Positions 8,089 through 17,214 of a stretch of 64,000 bases of DNA are shown here, piece by piece. Source of the DNA: Sphingomonas sp. IC-56 (GTDB lineage: Bacteria > Pseudomonadota > Alphaproteobacteria > Sphingomonadales > Sphingomonadaceae). The notes below the pieces were generated by a model that ran no database searches, was not told the DNA's origin, and saw nothing but the letters and a program-made list of their open reading frames with translations. The DNA lies in NCBI RefSeq assembly GCF_021043375.1, contig NZ_JAJNDV010000005.1, positions 186,001 to 250,000 on the forward strand. The letters are read 5' to 3'. A program made the translations under genes and the position numbers. The stretch's first letter is position 1. Each line of letters opens with the position of its first letter.

Positions 8089-9910
8089 CAAGGTGAAGAT
8101 CCTCGCCGTCGACGACGTGCCGGAGAACCTGACCGCGCTCGAGGCACTGCTGCGCAGCGACGGGCTTGAACTGCTCCAGGCGCGCTCGGGGCCCGAGGCA
8201 CTTGAGCTGCTGCTGGTCCATGACGTCGCGCTCGCGCTGCTTGACGTCAACATGCCCGGCATGAACGGGTTCGAACTTGCCGAATTCATGCGCGGCACCG
8301 AACGCACCCGGCGCGTGCCGATCATCTTCCTCACCGCGGCTGCGGGGGACGAGCGCCGCCGCTTCCGCGGCTATGAAACCGGCGCAGTCGATTACCTCCT
8401 CAAGCCGGTCGACACCCAGCTGCTGCGCAACAAGGTCGATATCTTCGTCGAACTCGCCCGCCAGCGTCAGGAGATCGCCGAGCAGCGCGACCAGCTCTCC
8501 GCCGCGCTCGGGCGTGTTCAGGCGCATAGCGATAATTCGCCGCTCGCCGTGGTCGAATTCGACGCCGACTTCTGCATCCGCACCTGGTCCAAGGGGGCCG
8601 AGCGCCTGTTCGGGTGGACCGCGGCGGAAGTGGAGGGGGTCTGCCTGCCTTCGCTCAAATGGATCAACGAAGAGGATGCCACCGCGCTCTCGGCGTTGCT
8701 CGAAGAGTTCGTGTCGGGCGACCGGGCGCGGCACATGCAGGCACAGCGCGTCTTCTGCCAGAATGGCGAGGCACTGCATTCGGAATGGTACTGCTCGGCG
8801 CTGCGCGACGCCGCGGGCAAGCTCGTGTCGATCAACGTCCAGATCCTCGATGTGTCGGAGCGCCGCCGTGCCGAAGAGACGCAGAAGCTGCTGATCGGCG
8901 AACTCAACCACCGCGTGAAGAACACGCTCGCCTCGGTCCAGGCGATCGCCACGCAGACGCTGCGCCATGCCGCAGAGCCCGCGGCGTTCGCGCCCACCTT
9001 TATCGGCCGCATCCACGCGCTCGCCCGTGCACACTCGCTGCTCAGCAGCGCGACGTGGCAAGGGGCAAGCCTGCGCGAGCTCGTGAACGATCAACTCCAA
9101 CTCGGGACGATCGATGAAAGCCGGCTGACCGTTGAGGGCCCCGACATCGATCTGCCGCCTGAAACTGCGCTGCACCTCGCGCTGGTGATCCACGAGCTCG
9201 CCACCAACGCGAACAAGTACGGCGCGCTGTCCACGCCCGAGGGCCGGCTGAGCTTCACCTGGCAGGCCAGCGCCGACGGCTTGGCACTCGTTTGGGCGGA
9301 GCAGGGCGGTCCCGCCGTCGAGCCCCCCAGCCGCCGCGGCTTTGGCACCGCTCTGATCCAGCGCAGCATCCAGGCCGAGGGCGGCACGGCCGAGCCCGCC
9401 TATCTACCCAACGGCCTTCAATGGCGCTTCACCCTCCCCAATCCCGGTGTGATCCTGCCCCCGGCGGCGCCATCGCCCGCGCCGGCGCCCGCCGCGCCCG
9501 CATCCCCGCTTCCCAAGATCGCCGCTTCCGTGGGCGCACTCGCCGGCCGCCGCGTGCTGGTGATCGAGGACGAACCGCTGGTCGCTCTCGAACTGGTCTC
9601 GATCCTGGAGGAAGCTGGCGCAGAGATCATCGGTCCCGCCGCCACTGCCGAGGGCGCGATCGAGACGATCCGCGCTACGCGTCCCGACGCCGCGCTGCTC
9701 GATGGCAATCTCCAGGGCGCAAGCGTCGAAGCGGTTGCCGAGACGCTGACCAGCCTCGAACTGCCGTTCCTGTTCGTCAGCGGCTATGGCCGCGACCATC
9801 TTCCCGACGGCTTCCGTCACATCGCCGTGATCGGCAAGCCTTTCGATGGGAAGCAGCTTGTCGCGCGGGTCGTGGGGATGCTGGAGGCTGCACCCGCGCT
9901 GGTCGCCTGA
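8078..9910 (+). CDS. REC-PAS-HWE/HisKA_2 histidine kinase-REC protein
   Basis: The 610-residue protein starts at ATG 8078 behind GGGAG and overlaps cheR by 11 bases. An N-terminal receiver domain has its Asp near residue 56 (LLDVNMPGMNG). A PAS domain covers about 140-265. The HisKA_2/HWE dimerisation motif GELNHRVKNTLAS carries the His near 278, and an HWE-type ATPase has HELATNANKYGAL. After a Pro/Ala-rich linker a second receiver begins near 492 (RVLVIEDEPLVALEL) with its Asp near 541 (ALLDGNLQG). HWE kinases are common in alphaproteobacteria and often feed general stress or light/redox pathways. The stop lies only three bases from the stop of the convergent tape-measure gene. Confidence 0.9.
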   Translation: MPADKVKILAVDDVPENLTALEALLRSDGLELLQARSGPEALELLLVHDVALALLDVNMPGMNGFELAEFMRGTERTRRVPIIFLTAAAGDERRRFRGYETGAVDYLLKPVDTQLLRNKVDIFVELARQRQEIAEQRDQLSAALGRVQAHSDNSPLAVVEFDADFCIRTWSKGAERLFGWTAAEVEGVCLPSLKWINEEDATALSALLEEFVSGDRARHMQAQRVFCQNGEALHSEWYCSALRDAAGKLVSINVQILDVSERRRAEETQKLLIGELNHRVKNTLASVQAIATQTLRHAAEPAAFAPTFIGRIHALARAHSLLSSATWQGASLRELVNDQLQLGTIDESRLTVEGPDIDLPPETALHLALVIHELATNANKYGALSTPEGRLSFTWQASADGLALVWAEQGGPAVEPPSRRGFGTALIQRSIQAEGGTAEPAYLPNGLQWRFTLPNPGVILPPAAPSPAPAPAAPASPLPKIAASVGALAGRRVLVIEDEPLVALELVSILEEAGAEIIGPAATAEGAIETIRATRPDAALLDGNLQGASVEAVAETLTSLELPFLFVSGYGRDHLPDGFRHIAVIGKPFDGKQLVARVVGMLEAAPALVA

Positions 9911-9913
9911 CCT

Positions 9914-12895
9914 TCACCGCCAGCGAACGGTGAGCGGTTCGGGCATCCAGCCATGTGCGATGGTGCTGAACCCCCATGGCAATTGCTCGAGCAGGACGTC
10001 GAGCACCTTGGTCTCCACGTCCAGCGCCCAGCCTTCCGGCTTCTTCGTCAGCCGCCCGCCGCGCTGCAGAAAGGTTTCGCGAAGCGCCTGCACCGAGCTG
10101 TCGGCCAGCGGCGACCAATTGGCGCGCATGGTGGCGAGCAGCATCTTGGCCAATCTAAGCTCTTCGGCTTCCAGCTGAATCGCCGGAGGGATAACGTCGG
10201 CGGGGGCGAGGCCGCAAAGCAGCTTGGGCAACACCAGTTCCGGTTCCGCCGCGTCGCTGCGCTCGTCCGCCAGCCATTGCAGCAGGTGCGGCGCACGATC
10301 CTGTACCTCCCGCGACATCCAGCGCCAGCCCCCGACTTCATCCGCCTCGATCCACTCCAGCGCCTCGAACAGCCTGGGCAGATAGGCGGAGAGCAGGACC
10401 AGGCCCGCATTACCGACCCAGATCGTCGCTTCAGCCGTGCCCTTGACCGGCTCACTCTGCTTCGCGCGCGCTTGCTTGCGCAGATCCAGCGCAATGCGGA
10501 GCGGCGCATCGCGCATTCCCTCCAGCGAGCGCGCCAGCCCGGCCTCCACTTTGTGGCGGACGAGAGGGGACGGGGCAGGGCAGCCTGCACCACCATCCAG
10601 CATCATCGACGTCAGCCGCATCACGGCATGTCCGTCAGACGTGGCGGCGGCCAGAACCGCCAGCCACTGCTCGGTCCGCGCAACCGGCGCCCCGGCCGAT
10701 CGCCGTACCGATCCGATCCGCTCGGCTACGTGCAGCAGACCGGACGCCAGCCCCGGGCACACCCACGCCAGCAATGCCGCCAGTTCGCCTTCGGTGAGCG
10801 CCTTGACCAGCAGCATGCGCTGCCGCGAATTGCCAAACGCGCGCCGAACCGCAGATCGTTGCGGAAGTCCAACAATTCCGAGCAACCCGCCGGCCCGGGT
10901 CCGCACCGCCGCCGCCGGCAGCTTCTGCGCCTTGGCCTGCGGCACATCGACGGCCTCTATCGCACCCTCGACCAAGCGCTTCACAGCCACCTGCTCAGAA
11001 AGGCTCGCCAGCTTCGCCAACTGCCGCAGCCATTCGCCGACGAAATCCCCATTGCCCGCCCGCCAGTCCGCCGCTGCAATCGTCCGCTCCAGCGCCAGCG
11101 CAACCTTGTGTGAGTCGATCGCGTGCCGCCCTGCGCGCCCCGTAAGCCGCTTCCCCAGCGCCAACACCCGCTCGCGGGCATTCACCGACAGCCCGGCAAA
11201 CCCTATTGCAGCTCCCACCATCATCGCGGGAGACCTGCCAAGTTGCTCCAGCACCGCAAAAGGCCTGACCCGCAGCCCCGCCGCCACGCGGTAGCGCCGC
11301 GCACCTGCCTCGAACCGTGTAACTGAGCCCCCGCCAGGAGTGGCCGGGGATTCGCCCCCGAGGGAGGCCAGCGCCAAAGACCGGCTCGGCTCGCTCAACC
11401 CCAACCGCATCTCACCCAGCGTCGCAGTCTGGCCAATCACCTGCTGCCGTTCGGCCAACCGCCTCACTACCTGCCGGGACGACAAGTTCAGCTGAATGAC
11501 CTCGTCTACCATATCTGGTGACCGCCGCAGCGAGCGACGCAACGCCGTCCGCGAAATGCCACGACGTGCCGCGAGGGTATTGAGAGCGGTTCGCAACGCC
11601 GTCCCGATCGGCTGCGCTTCATCCATGAAGGTCAAAGCTGCCAGGACCGCATCCCGCTCCTCCGCGCTGCACTTCGCCGCCTGCAAGAACGCGGCAAGGA
11701 TGCGGCTCCATTCCGCCGAAGGAAGCTTGGCTGCGTCGGAAAAGCCTAGCCAAGCTCCACTTGAAGGGGGCTGATAATGATTAGCAGCAGCGACTGGTTG
11801 CGATGGCATCAGCGCTTCCAGCCGCATGAACGCCGACGCCGATCCGGTAAGAACCGATCGCCGGACCAGCGATGCGAAGGCCATTGGCCGAACTTTCCGC
11901 GCTGCACGCGCGACGCGCCTCAGCTCCGCTATTTCGCCAGCGGACCAGCGCCCATGGTCTTTGAACAGATATTCAGACAGCCGGTTCCACGCGGCGGCAT
12001 CCACCAACATCGCGGGCTCCTCAGCCATCAACTGGCCCAATATCTCCACTAGCGATCCCGGAGCCCGGCGCTGCTTCCCCAGGGCGAGGAGGCCCCGCCG
12101 CAACTGCCGCAGCAGGGCGGGAAGCGGCGTCCCGCTGGCCTCCGCCAACCCGCGAAGCAGGCGGCGCAAAAAGGCCTTCCGATTCGCCTGCAACCCCGAC
12201 TGGCCGAGCGCATCGCGCAGCACGATGGTCCACAGCATCTCGGTAAGCTGGTCGGCGCCCGCCGGTACCACCGGTTCCTCCGCGTGACTGGCGCGTACTT
12301 CCTCCACATAGGCGAGCACATAGGCGGCATGCACAGGCTCGAGCCGGTGCAGCAGCGCACCCAACAACGGCTCGGGAATCTGCAGCACCAAACGGCGCAG
12401 CAACGGCTCACTCCCGCCACGCGCCCGCAGCATGGCGACAAGCGCCTGCGGCTCAGCCTCGACCAGCACGCGCAGCATCGCGCCGGGCGTGGTCCGAACA
12501 TCGATCCCGCTGCCATAGGGCCAGGCGCCATGCACCAGATAATGCTCGAACATCGTGAGCATCGCGGCACCGGCGGGTCGCCGCACCACGCCCCGCGGCT
12601 GGGCCAGCCGCGCCGCCAGGGCATCTCGCAAACCTGCCGCCAGCCTCTGAGGCACATCGTTCAGTTCCCCAGGCCGAAGGCGCCCCAGCTTTATCACCAG
12701 GCGCTCCAGCCGAACGGCATCGGGCCCCCCGAACGCGTCGAGCGCGCGCCCAATCACCGGCACCCATTCACGCCGGTTGAGCTCGGCAATCCGGTCCCCA
12801 AGCCCTGCTTCGATCAAAGCGCGGGAAGTCCGCACCTGCAAGGTGAGCTTCTCCGCAAGCTGCGCCACCGCGGGAAGGTCTGTCTCAGCCAGCAA
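9914..12895 (-). CDS. Contractile injection system tape measure protein (eCIS)
   Basis: The 993-residue protein is the last gene of the leftward injection-system operon. It starts at a TTG that overlaps the ATPase gene by 11 bases, with AGGGG upstream. The N-terminus (about 60-100) has the RLERLVIKLGRL pattern and the C-terminal 180 residues match the CIS tape-measure family: NAGLVLLSAYLPRLFEAL, then APHLLQWLADE, LPKLLCGLAP, SVQALRETFLQRGG and a final LLEQLPWGFSTI with GWMPEPLTVRW. Such proteins set tail length inside the tube and may hold cargo. The centre is Ala/Arg/Leu-rich helix without known domains. It is large, which suggests a long particle or a multifunctional protein. Confidence 0.82.
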   Translation of the reverse strand: MLAETDLPAVAQLAEKLTLQVRTSRALIEAGLGDRIAELNRREWVPVIGRALDAFGGPDAVRLERLVIKLGRLRPGELNDVPQRLAAGLRDALAARLAQPRGVVRRPAGAAMLTMFEHYLVHGAWPYGSGIDVRTTPGAMLRVLVEAEPQALVAMLRARGGSEPLLRRLVLQIPEPLLGALLHRLEPVHAAYVLAYVEEVRASHAEEPVVPAGADQLTEMLWTIVLRDALGQSGLQANRKAFLRRLLRGLAEASGTPLPALLRQLRRGLLALGKQRRAPGSLVEILGQLMAEEPAMLVDAAAWNRLSEYLFKDHGRWSAGEIAELRRVARAARKVRPMAFASLVRRSVLTGSASAFMRLEALMPSQPVAAANHYQPPSSGAWLGFSDAAKLPSAEWSRILAAFLQAAKCSAEERDAVLAALTFMDEAQPIGTALRTALNTLAARRGISRTALRRSLRRSPDMVDEVIQLNLSSRQVVRRLAERQQVIGQTATLGEMRLGLSEPSRSLALASLGGESPATPGGGSVTRFEAGARRYRVAAGLRVRPFAVLEQLGRSPAMMVGAAIGFAGLSVNARERVLALGKRLTGRAGRHAIDSHKVALALERTIAAADWRAGNGDFVGEWLRQLAKLASLSEQVAVKRLVEGAIEAVDVPQAKAQKLPAAAVRTRAGGLLGIVGLPQRSAVRRAFGNSRQRMLLVKALTEGELAALLAWVCPGLASGLLHVAERIGSVRRSAGAPVARTEQWLAVLAAATSDGHAVMRLTSMMLDGGAGCPAPSPLVRHKVEAGLARSLEGMRDAPLRIALDLRKQARAKQSEPVKGTAEATIWVGNAGLVLLSAYLPRLFEALEWIEADEVGGWRWMSREVQDRAPHLLQWLADERSDAAEPELVLPKLLCGLAPADVIPPAIQLEAEELRLAKMLLATMRANWSPLADSSVQALRETFLQRGGRLTKKPEGWALDVETKVLDVLLEQLPWGFSTIAHGWMPEPLTVRWR

Positions 12896-14204
12896 GCACC
12901 CCTGCCTTCACCGCTTCGCGCTCCGCTTCGGCGCGAACAGCCTCCAGCCCCACCGGCTCACCCTCGGCCAGCCTGAGCGCCACCCCCCGCAGCACGTTGA
13001 TCAGCGATCCCCCGCTCAGCGGATAATCGCGCGCAAGCGCCCGCATCGCGTCCGCCCCCAACGTCAGGCCAGGCAAAGCGCCAAACAACTTGCGCCAAAG
13101 GATCAACCGTTCCGCCGCTTCCGGCACGGCGAAATACACGCTCGCCTGAAACCGCCGCGCGAACGCCGCGTCGATATTCCCCTTCAGATTGCTCGCCAGG
13201 ATGACCAAGCCCGGACAGTCTTCGATCCGCTGGAGCAGATACGCGATCTGCTGATTGGCGTGCCGGTCATTGGCACTCTGTGTGTCGCCCCGCTTACCGA
13301 ACAGCGCATCGGCCTCGTCGAAGAACAACAGCATCCTGCGCTCGGCGGCCTTGTCGAACAGGGCGCCGAGATTCTTCTCGGTTTCGCCGATCCATTTGCT
13401 CACCACGCGGGACAGGTCGACGCGGTAGACCGGCAGGTCCAGCATCTTGCCCAGAACCGCCGCCGTCATTGTCTTGCCCGTGCCCGGCGGCCCATGAAAC
13501 AGCGCGCGATATCCCGGCTTCAGGTGCCGCTTCAGCCCCCAATCCTCCATCACCAGCGGCTCGTGCCGCGCCCAGGCGAGCAGTCCATCCACCTCCTCGC
13601 GGGCGGTCCCGGTCAGCACCAGATCGGCTTCGCCATAGGGTGTCTCGATCAACTGAGCGGGAAAGCCGGGTGGGAAATGCAGCTCGGCGCCCGCACCGGT
13701 CAGGCGGTCCAGCCATTTCCGACCGATGGTCAACGCCGTCGATAGGCCCACCTCGCCATCCTCCTCCGGCACCGCCAACATCCGCGCCGCCTGCAACCGT
13801 GCCTTGGGTGCGAACAGGCGCAGCGCTTCCAGCCTCTGGTTCATGTCCTCGCCGGCAAGCAGGAACAGCGCCGTCTCGCGCGTCGGGCGGAAGCCGTGAT
13901 CATTCGCTGGCGTCCCGCCAAACTCGGTGAACCGCCTCCCTGTCGCCTCGTTCTGGCTCAGCAGCATATCGAGCATCTGCGGCCGCAGCTGCGGCGCCAA
14001 TGCCAGCATCAGCACCAGCCGTTCGTCGGGCGACAGACCCGCTGCCCGGACGCCATCGGCATAGGGCAGGGACGGAGGTAGGTCGGGTGGCGGAAGCCCG
14101 TCCAGAACGCTGCCTGAAACTTCCCGCGCATGCAGAACCAGCCGCCGCTGGAGTACACGGCCAAACCAGGCGATCTCCGCTTCGATGAACGCGCCGTTGT
14201 TCAC
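12885..14204 (-). CDS. AAA+ ATPase of the contractile injection system (Afp15/Pvc15-like)
   Basis: The 439-residue protein starts at a GTG overlapping the upstream stop (GTGA). An N-terminal helical region of about 200 residues precedes one AAA+ module. Walker A is GPPGTGKT near residue 237, Walker B is LLFFDEADALFG near 291, and the arginine-finger region reads NIDAAFARRFQ. In Afp and PVC particles the matching ATPase is needed for assembly or cargo loading and is a hallmark of the eCIS class. It lies between the baseplate genes and the tape measure, its usual position. Confidence 0.88.
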   Translation of the reverse strand: MNNGAFIEAEIAWFGRVLQRRLVLHAREVSGSVLDGLPPPDLPPSLPYADGVRAAGLSPDERLVLMLALAPQLRPQMLDMLLSQNEATGRRFTEFGGTPANDHGFRPTRETALFLLAGEDMNQRLEALRLFAPKARLQAARMLAVPEEDGEVGLSTALTIGRKWLDRLTGAGAELHFPPGFPAQLIETPYGEADLVLTGTAREEVDGLLAWARHEPLVMEDWGLKRHLKPGYRALFHGPPGTGKTMTAAVLGKMLDLPVYRVDLSRVVSKWIGETEKNLGALFDKAAERRMLLFFDEADALFGKRGDTQSANDRHANQQIAYLLQRIEDCPGLVILASNLKGNIDAAFARRFQASVYFAVPEAAERLILWRKLFGALPGLTLGADAMRALARDYPLSGGSLINVLRGVALRLAEGEPVGLEAVRAEAEREAVKAGVLAG

Positions 14205-15958
14205 GCGTCCATCTTTTCCAGCATGTCCCGCAATTGCGCTGCCAGCGCATCGGTCGCCCGCAATTCGTCGAGCCGCAGCGCGGTGCGCCACAAGCGGTGG
14301 ACGTGATGGAAGTGCCGCCAGCGCGCCCCATCCAGAAAATGAACGCGGAGCCTAAGGTGCGCAGGTACTTCATCACGCAGCATGGCGGTGATCTGCGCCC
14401 GATCCGCTTCGCCGCCCGAAACGACTGCGCTCACCGTCATGCCATGGCGCTGCCCAGTGCTCGCGTGCGTGCCATGTTCCTCCCGGCGCGGGCGCAGCAT
14501 ATTGTGCTCGACAAGTGTTATCCGCACGCCGGTTCCGAGCATGAGCCGCATCCGCAGCTCGGGCCCCGCAAATCGCCGCGAACCGGCTCGCGCCTCCGGA
14601 TCGAACCCGCGCCCGCGGCGCTGGCCCATGGCGTCGCTCGCTGCCAGCAGCGCGCGCTTCGCAGCAGTCCGGCGGGAAGCGGGCAACGCGGCGGGCGGCG
14701 GCGCAATGCCATGTATGGAAAGCAGCATGTCGAGCCAGCGCGGGGCAATCTGTTCCCCCGAACCCGTGCCAACCCCCTGGACCTGGCCAAGCTCCTCGCA
14801 GAATAACAGCATCGCATCTTCAAAGAGCTTCAGCAGCCCGTGCAATTGTCGGGCTGCCGCAGTTTCGGGCTTACCGCTCGCCAGACCATAGACACGTGGC
14901 AATTGCGGCCCGAGCGGGGCAAAGGCGCGCAGATTGCGAGAACCCGGCTTCGGCTTGCCGAATGGCTGTTGATGCGCGCTTTTCAGCGGACCACGGTTTC
15001 GATGCGCTGCCCAGAGCCGCATCAACTGCCGAAGCACTTCGCCACGGTCCACGGTGCACCGCTGGCCACCCCGCTCCACCACGATAGGCAGTGCGGTCGC
15101 TTCGAACGCGCCGTCCAGGCTGCAATAATCATCCGGTCCGATCGCATAGCGGGTGCAATGGCCGGCACCCTCCACCCAGAGCCGCAGATCGTCGATACCC
15201 AGCACCCCCGGCACGTCCGCGATCCGCTCCCACAGCGCGGCAGTATCGATTTCCGCCGGCTTCTCGCCCAACTGACCGGTCGCGATCATGCCGTTTAGCA
15301 TCAGCGGTCCTTCAATCCCCGATGCTGGGGCCACGCCTTCCAGGGCGCTCCGCCTGGGTTCGGGTGCAAGCGTCAGGGCGATCCTGAACAGCGCCTGCGC
15401 CAGCACGGCTTCGGGATGTGCGCCACGCTCCATCCGCACGCACGCCTGGATCACCGTGCGTTTGGGTTCGAGTAACCGGATCGAGCCGATGTCCTCGCAC
15501 AGCGGACGGTGCCGCTCCCATGCGCGCCGCGTGCGCTCGATCAACTGCTTATAAGAAGGCCGGGTTTCCGGATGCACGCCGGGCAGTGGCAGCTCTGGTT
15601 GCAATCGGATGTCGTGCAGTCCGGTCGTGCCGCGTGGACGCAGCCAGACATTGCCGAGGCCTTCCACGCGATCGAGCAGCAAGCGGCGGAAATCCGCGAC
15701 CGTCACGGGCGGCGCCGAGAAAAGAGCAGGGCGTGCGAGTTCCTCCATGCTGGAGCCCAGCAGCGCCTCAATCGGGAGGCCCACCCGATATCCCAGATCG
15801 GTCAGCGCGAAGCACAGCAATTCGATCAATGTGACGCCGGGATCATGGGCGTTGAAGTCGGTCCATTCGGGGCACAGCCGTTGCACCGCCGCGATCATCT
15901 CGGCCTTCAGTGCGTCGTAATCCTGGGCCGGGGGCAGGACCGGATTGCGAGGAAGCAC
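14201..15958 (-). CDS. eCIS baseplate protein (second gp6/J-like component)
   Basis: The 585-residue protein has the N-terminal signature DFNAHDPGVTLIELLCFAL followed by TDLGYR near residues 33-58, typical of large baseplate proteins of contractile injection systems. The GTG at 15958 follows GGGAAG closely; another GTG at 15976 overlaps the previous stop and is the alternative start. A histidine- and arginine-rich segment (HHVHRLWRTALRL) lies near the C-terminus. It probably forms part of the baseplate wedge around the spike, paired with the preceding J-like protein. The exact family is inferred from the motif and the gene order. Confidence 0.78.
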   Translation of the reverse strand: MLPRNPVLPPAQDYDALKAEMIAAVQRLCPEWTDFNAHDPGVTLIELLCFALTDLGYRVGLPIEALLGSSMEELARPALFSAPPVTVADFRRLLLDRVEGLGNVWLRPRGTTGLHDIRLQPELPLPGVHPETRPSYKQLIERTRRAWERHRPLCEDIGSIRLLEPKRTVIQACVRMERGAHPEAVLAQALFRIALTLAPEPRRSALEGVAPASGIEGPLMLNGMIATGQLGEKPAEIDTAALWERIADVPGVLGIDDLRLWVEGAGHCTRYAIGPDDYCSLDGAFEATALPIVVERGGQRCTVDRGEVLRQLMRLWAAHRNRGPLKSAHQQPFGKPKPGSRNLRAFAPLGPQLPRVYGLASGKPETAAARQLHGLLKLFEDAMLLFCEELGQVQGVGTGSGEQIAPRWLDMLLSIHGIAPPPAALPASRRTAAKRALLAASDAMGQRRGRGFDPEARAGSRRFAGPELRMRLMLGTGVRITLVEHNMLRPRREEHGTHASTGQRHGMTVSAVVSGGEADRAQITAMLRDEVPAHLRLRVHFLDGARWRHFHHVHRLWRTALRLDELRATDALAAQLRDMLEKMDA

Positions 15959-15969
15959 GGCACTTCCCG

Positions 15970-17154
15970 CTACCACCGCGTTGCGCCTTGGATCGCTGCG
16001 ATGTGGATCGTGCCCGCCACCGGCACGCGCCATGCCGCCGTGCCTTCGCTGATCGAGACCCGCAGCCGCTCGACCGAAGCCACCTCGGGCCGCTCCATCA
16101 GCACCCGCAAAACCTGGGCTCGAATAGCTTCTGCGCCGGCCGCGTCCTCAAGCGCGAGTCCGTCGTTCAGGAGGCACTGCACTGCAGCCTCGATTGCGGC
16201 CATGTCGCTATCGCTTATCAGCTCGGCAGAAACGTCGACCGTCACCGGCTCCGGCGCAACAACTGCAATCCGAGCGAAAGGACTAGCGCGCGCCTCAAGC
16301 CACGCCGCCACAGCCCCTCGAAGCGGTGCCGGACCTTCAACCAGCACCGTCAATCCGTCGCCCACTGCGATCGCGCGAACCCGCTCCACTTGCGGGAAGT
16401 TGCCCAGCACCAGCCGCTCATAATCCCACAGGGTGTGGACCCGGCCGCCATGCCGAACCCGCTCGATCGTGCGCGCACGGACGCGTTCAGGCGTCTCCCG
16501 TGCCGTTCCGCCCGTGCTGCGCAGCGGCTGCTTCACTGCCGCGACGCCGGTAAGCCCGGCAAGCTTGGCGATCGTGCCTGGCGCTATCGGCTCGAAAGTG
16601 TCGCGCTCGACCCGCCGGGTCGCTGAAAAGGCGTGGGGCAGTATCGCCGCGACCTTGGGCATCGCACCCGTGAACCGCGCCTGCATCCGGAACTGGCCTT
16701 TCGCCCGGTCCACGGGCACCAACACGCGCAGGATGCCGGATGCGCTCAGACCTGCGGTCCCGTCCTCAAGCACCGGCAGCCGTGCCCATCCTTCGGTGCT
16801 GCGATACCACCAGTCCGGCGCCGCGCCGCTGGATTCCAGCTGCCACAAGAGAGTCAGCGTCGATCCAGCGTCGGCATTATCAAGCGCCAGCTCGATCACA
16901 GGGCCTGCCGACGGTGCCGGGAACAAAGGTCCTACCGCAACCCGCTCTGCGTGTTCGAAAGGGGGAAGCCGGAACGCGAACACAGGCAGGGGGGCCACCG
17001 AATAATCCAGCGCGATGTTGGAGAGCATCGGTTGAAAGGGAGGGTTCGGCATTACGACGACAGGTGCCATGTCCACGGGGTCGGGCCTGACGGATTGCCG
17101 CCCGCTCAGCGTCGCCCCAATCTTCGCGGGTAGCCGGAGCAATGCGTTGAGCAC
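15970..17154 (-). CDS. Baseplate J-like protein, C-terminal part beyond an amber codon
   Basis: The open frame gives 394 residues from a GTG at 17154, but I see no good ribosome-binding site before it. It lies in the same frame as the upstream 640-residue gene, separated by a single TAG at 17215-17217 and 20 sense codons. It contains typical J-protein features: PNPPFQPML with LDYSVAP near the start, RERV-like TPERVRARTIERV, and WDYERLVLGNFPQVERV. It ends overlapping or adjoining the next gene. The simplest reading is that this is the distal half of one protein of about 1055 residues. Confidence 0.75.
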   Translation of the reverse strand: MLNALLRLPAKIGATLSGRQSVRPDPVDMAPVVVMPNPPFQPMLSNIALDYSVAPLPVFAFRLPPFEHAERVAVGPLFPAPSAGPVIELALDNADAGSTLTLLWQLESSGAAPDWWYRSTEGWARLPVLEDGTAGLSASGILRVLVPVDRAKGQFRMQARFTGAMPKVAAILPHAFSATRRVERDTFEPIAPGTIAKLAGLTGVAAVKQPLRSTGGTARETPERVRARTIERVRHGGRVHTLWDYERLVLGNFPQVERVRAIAVGDGLTVLVEGPAPLRGAVAAWLEARASPFARIAVVAPEPVTVDVSAELISDSDMAAIEAAVQCLLNDGLALEDAAGAEAIRAQVLRVLMERPEVASVERLRVSISEGTAAWRVPVAGTIHIAAIQGATRW

Positions 17155-17214
17155 CCGCCGGATCAGCCCGGGACGGCGTGCCGGCAGCTCCGCGCGGGCT
17201 ATGGCCTCTGTCGC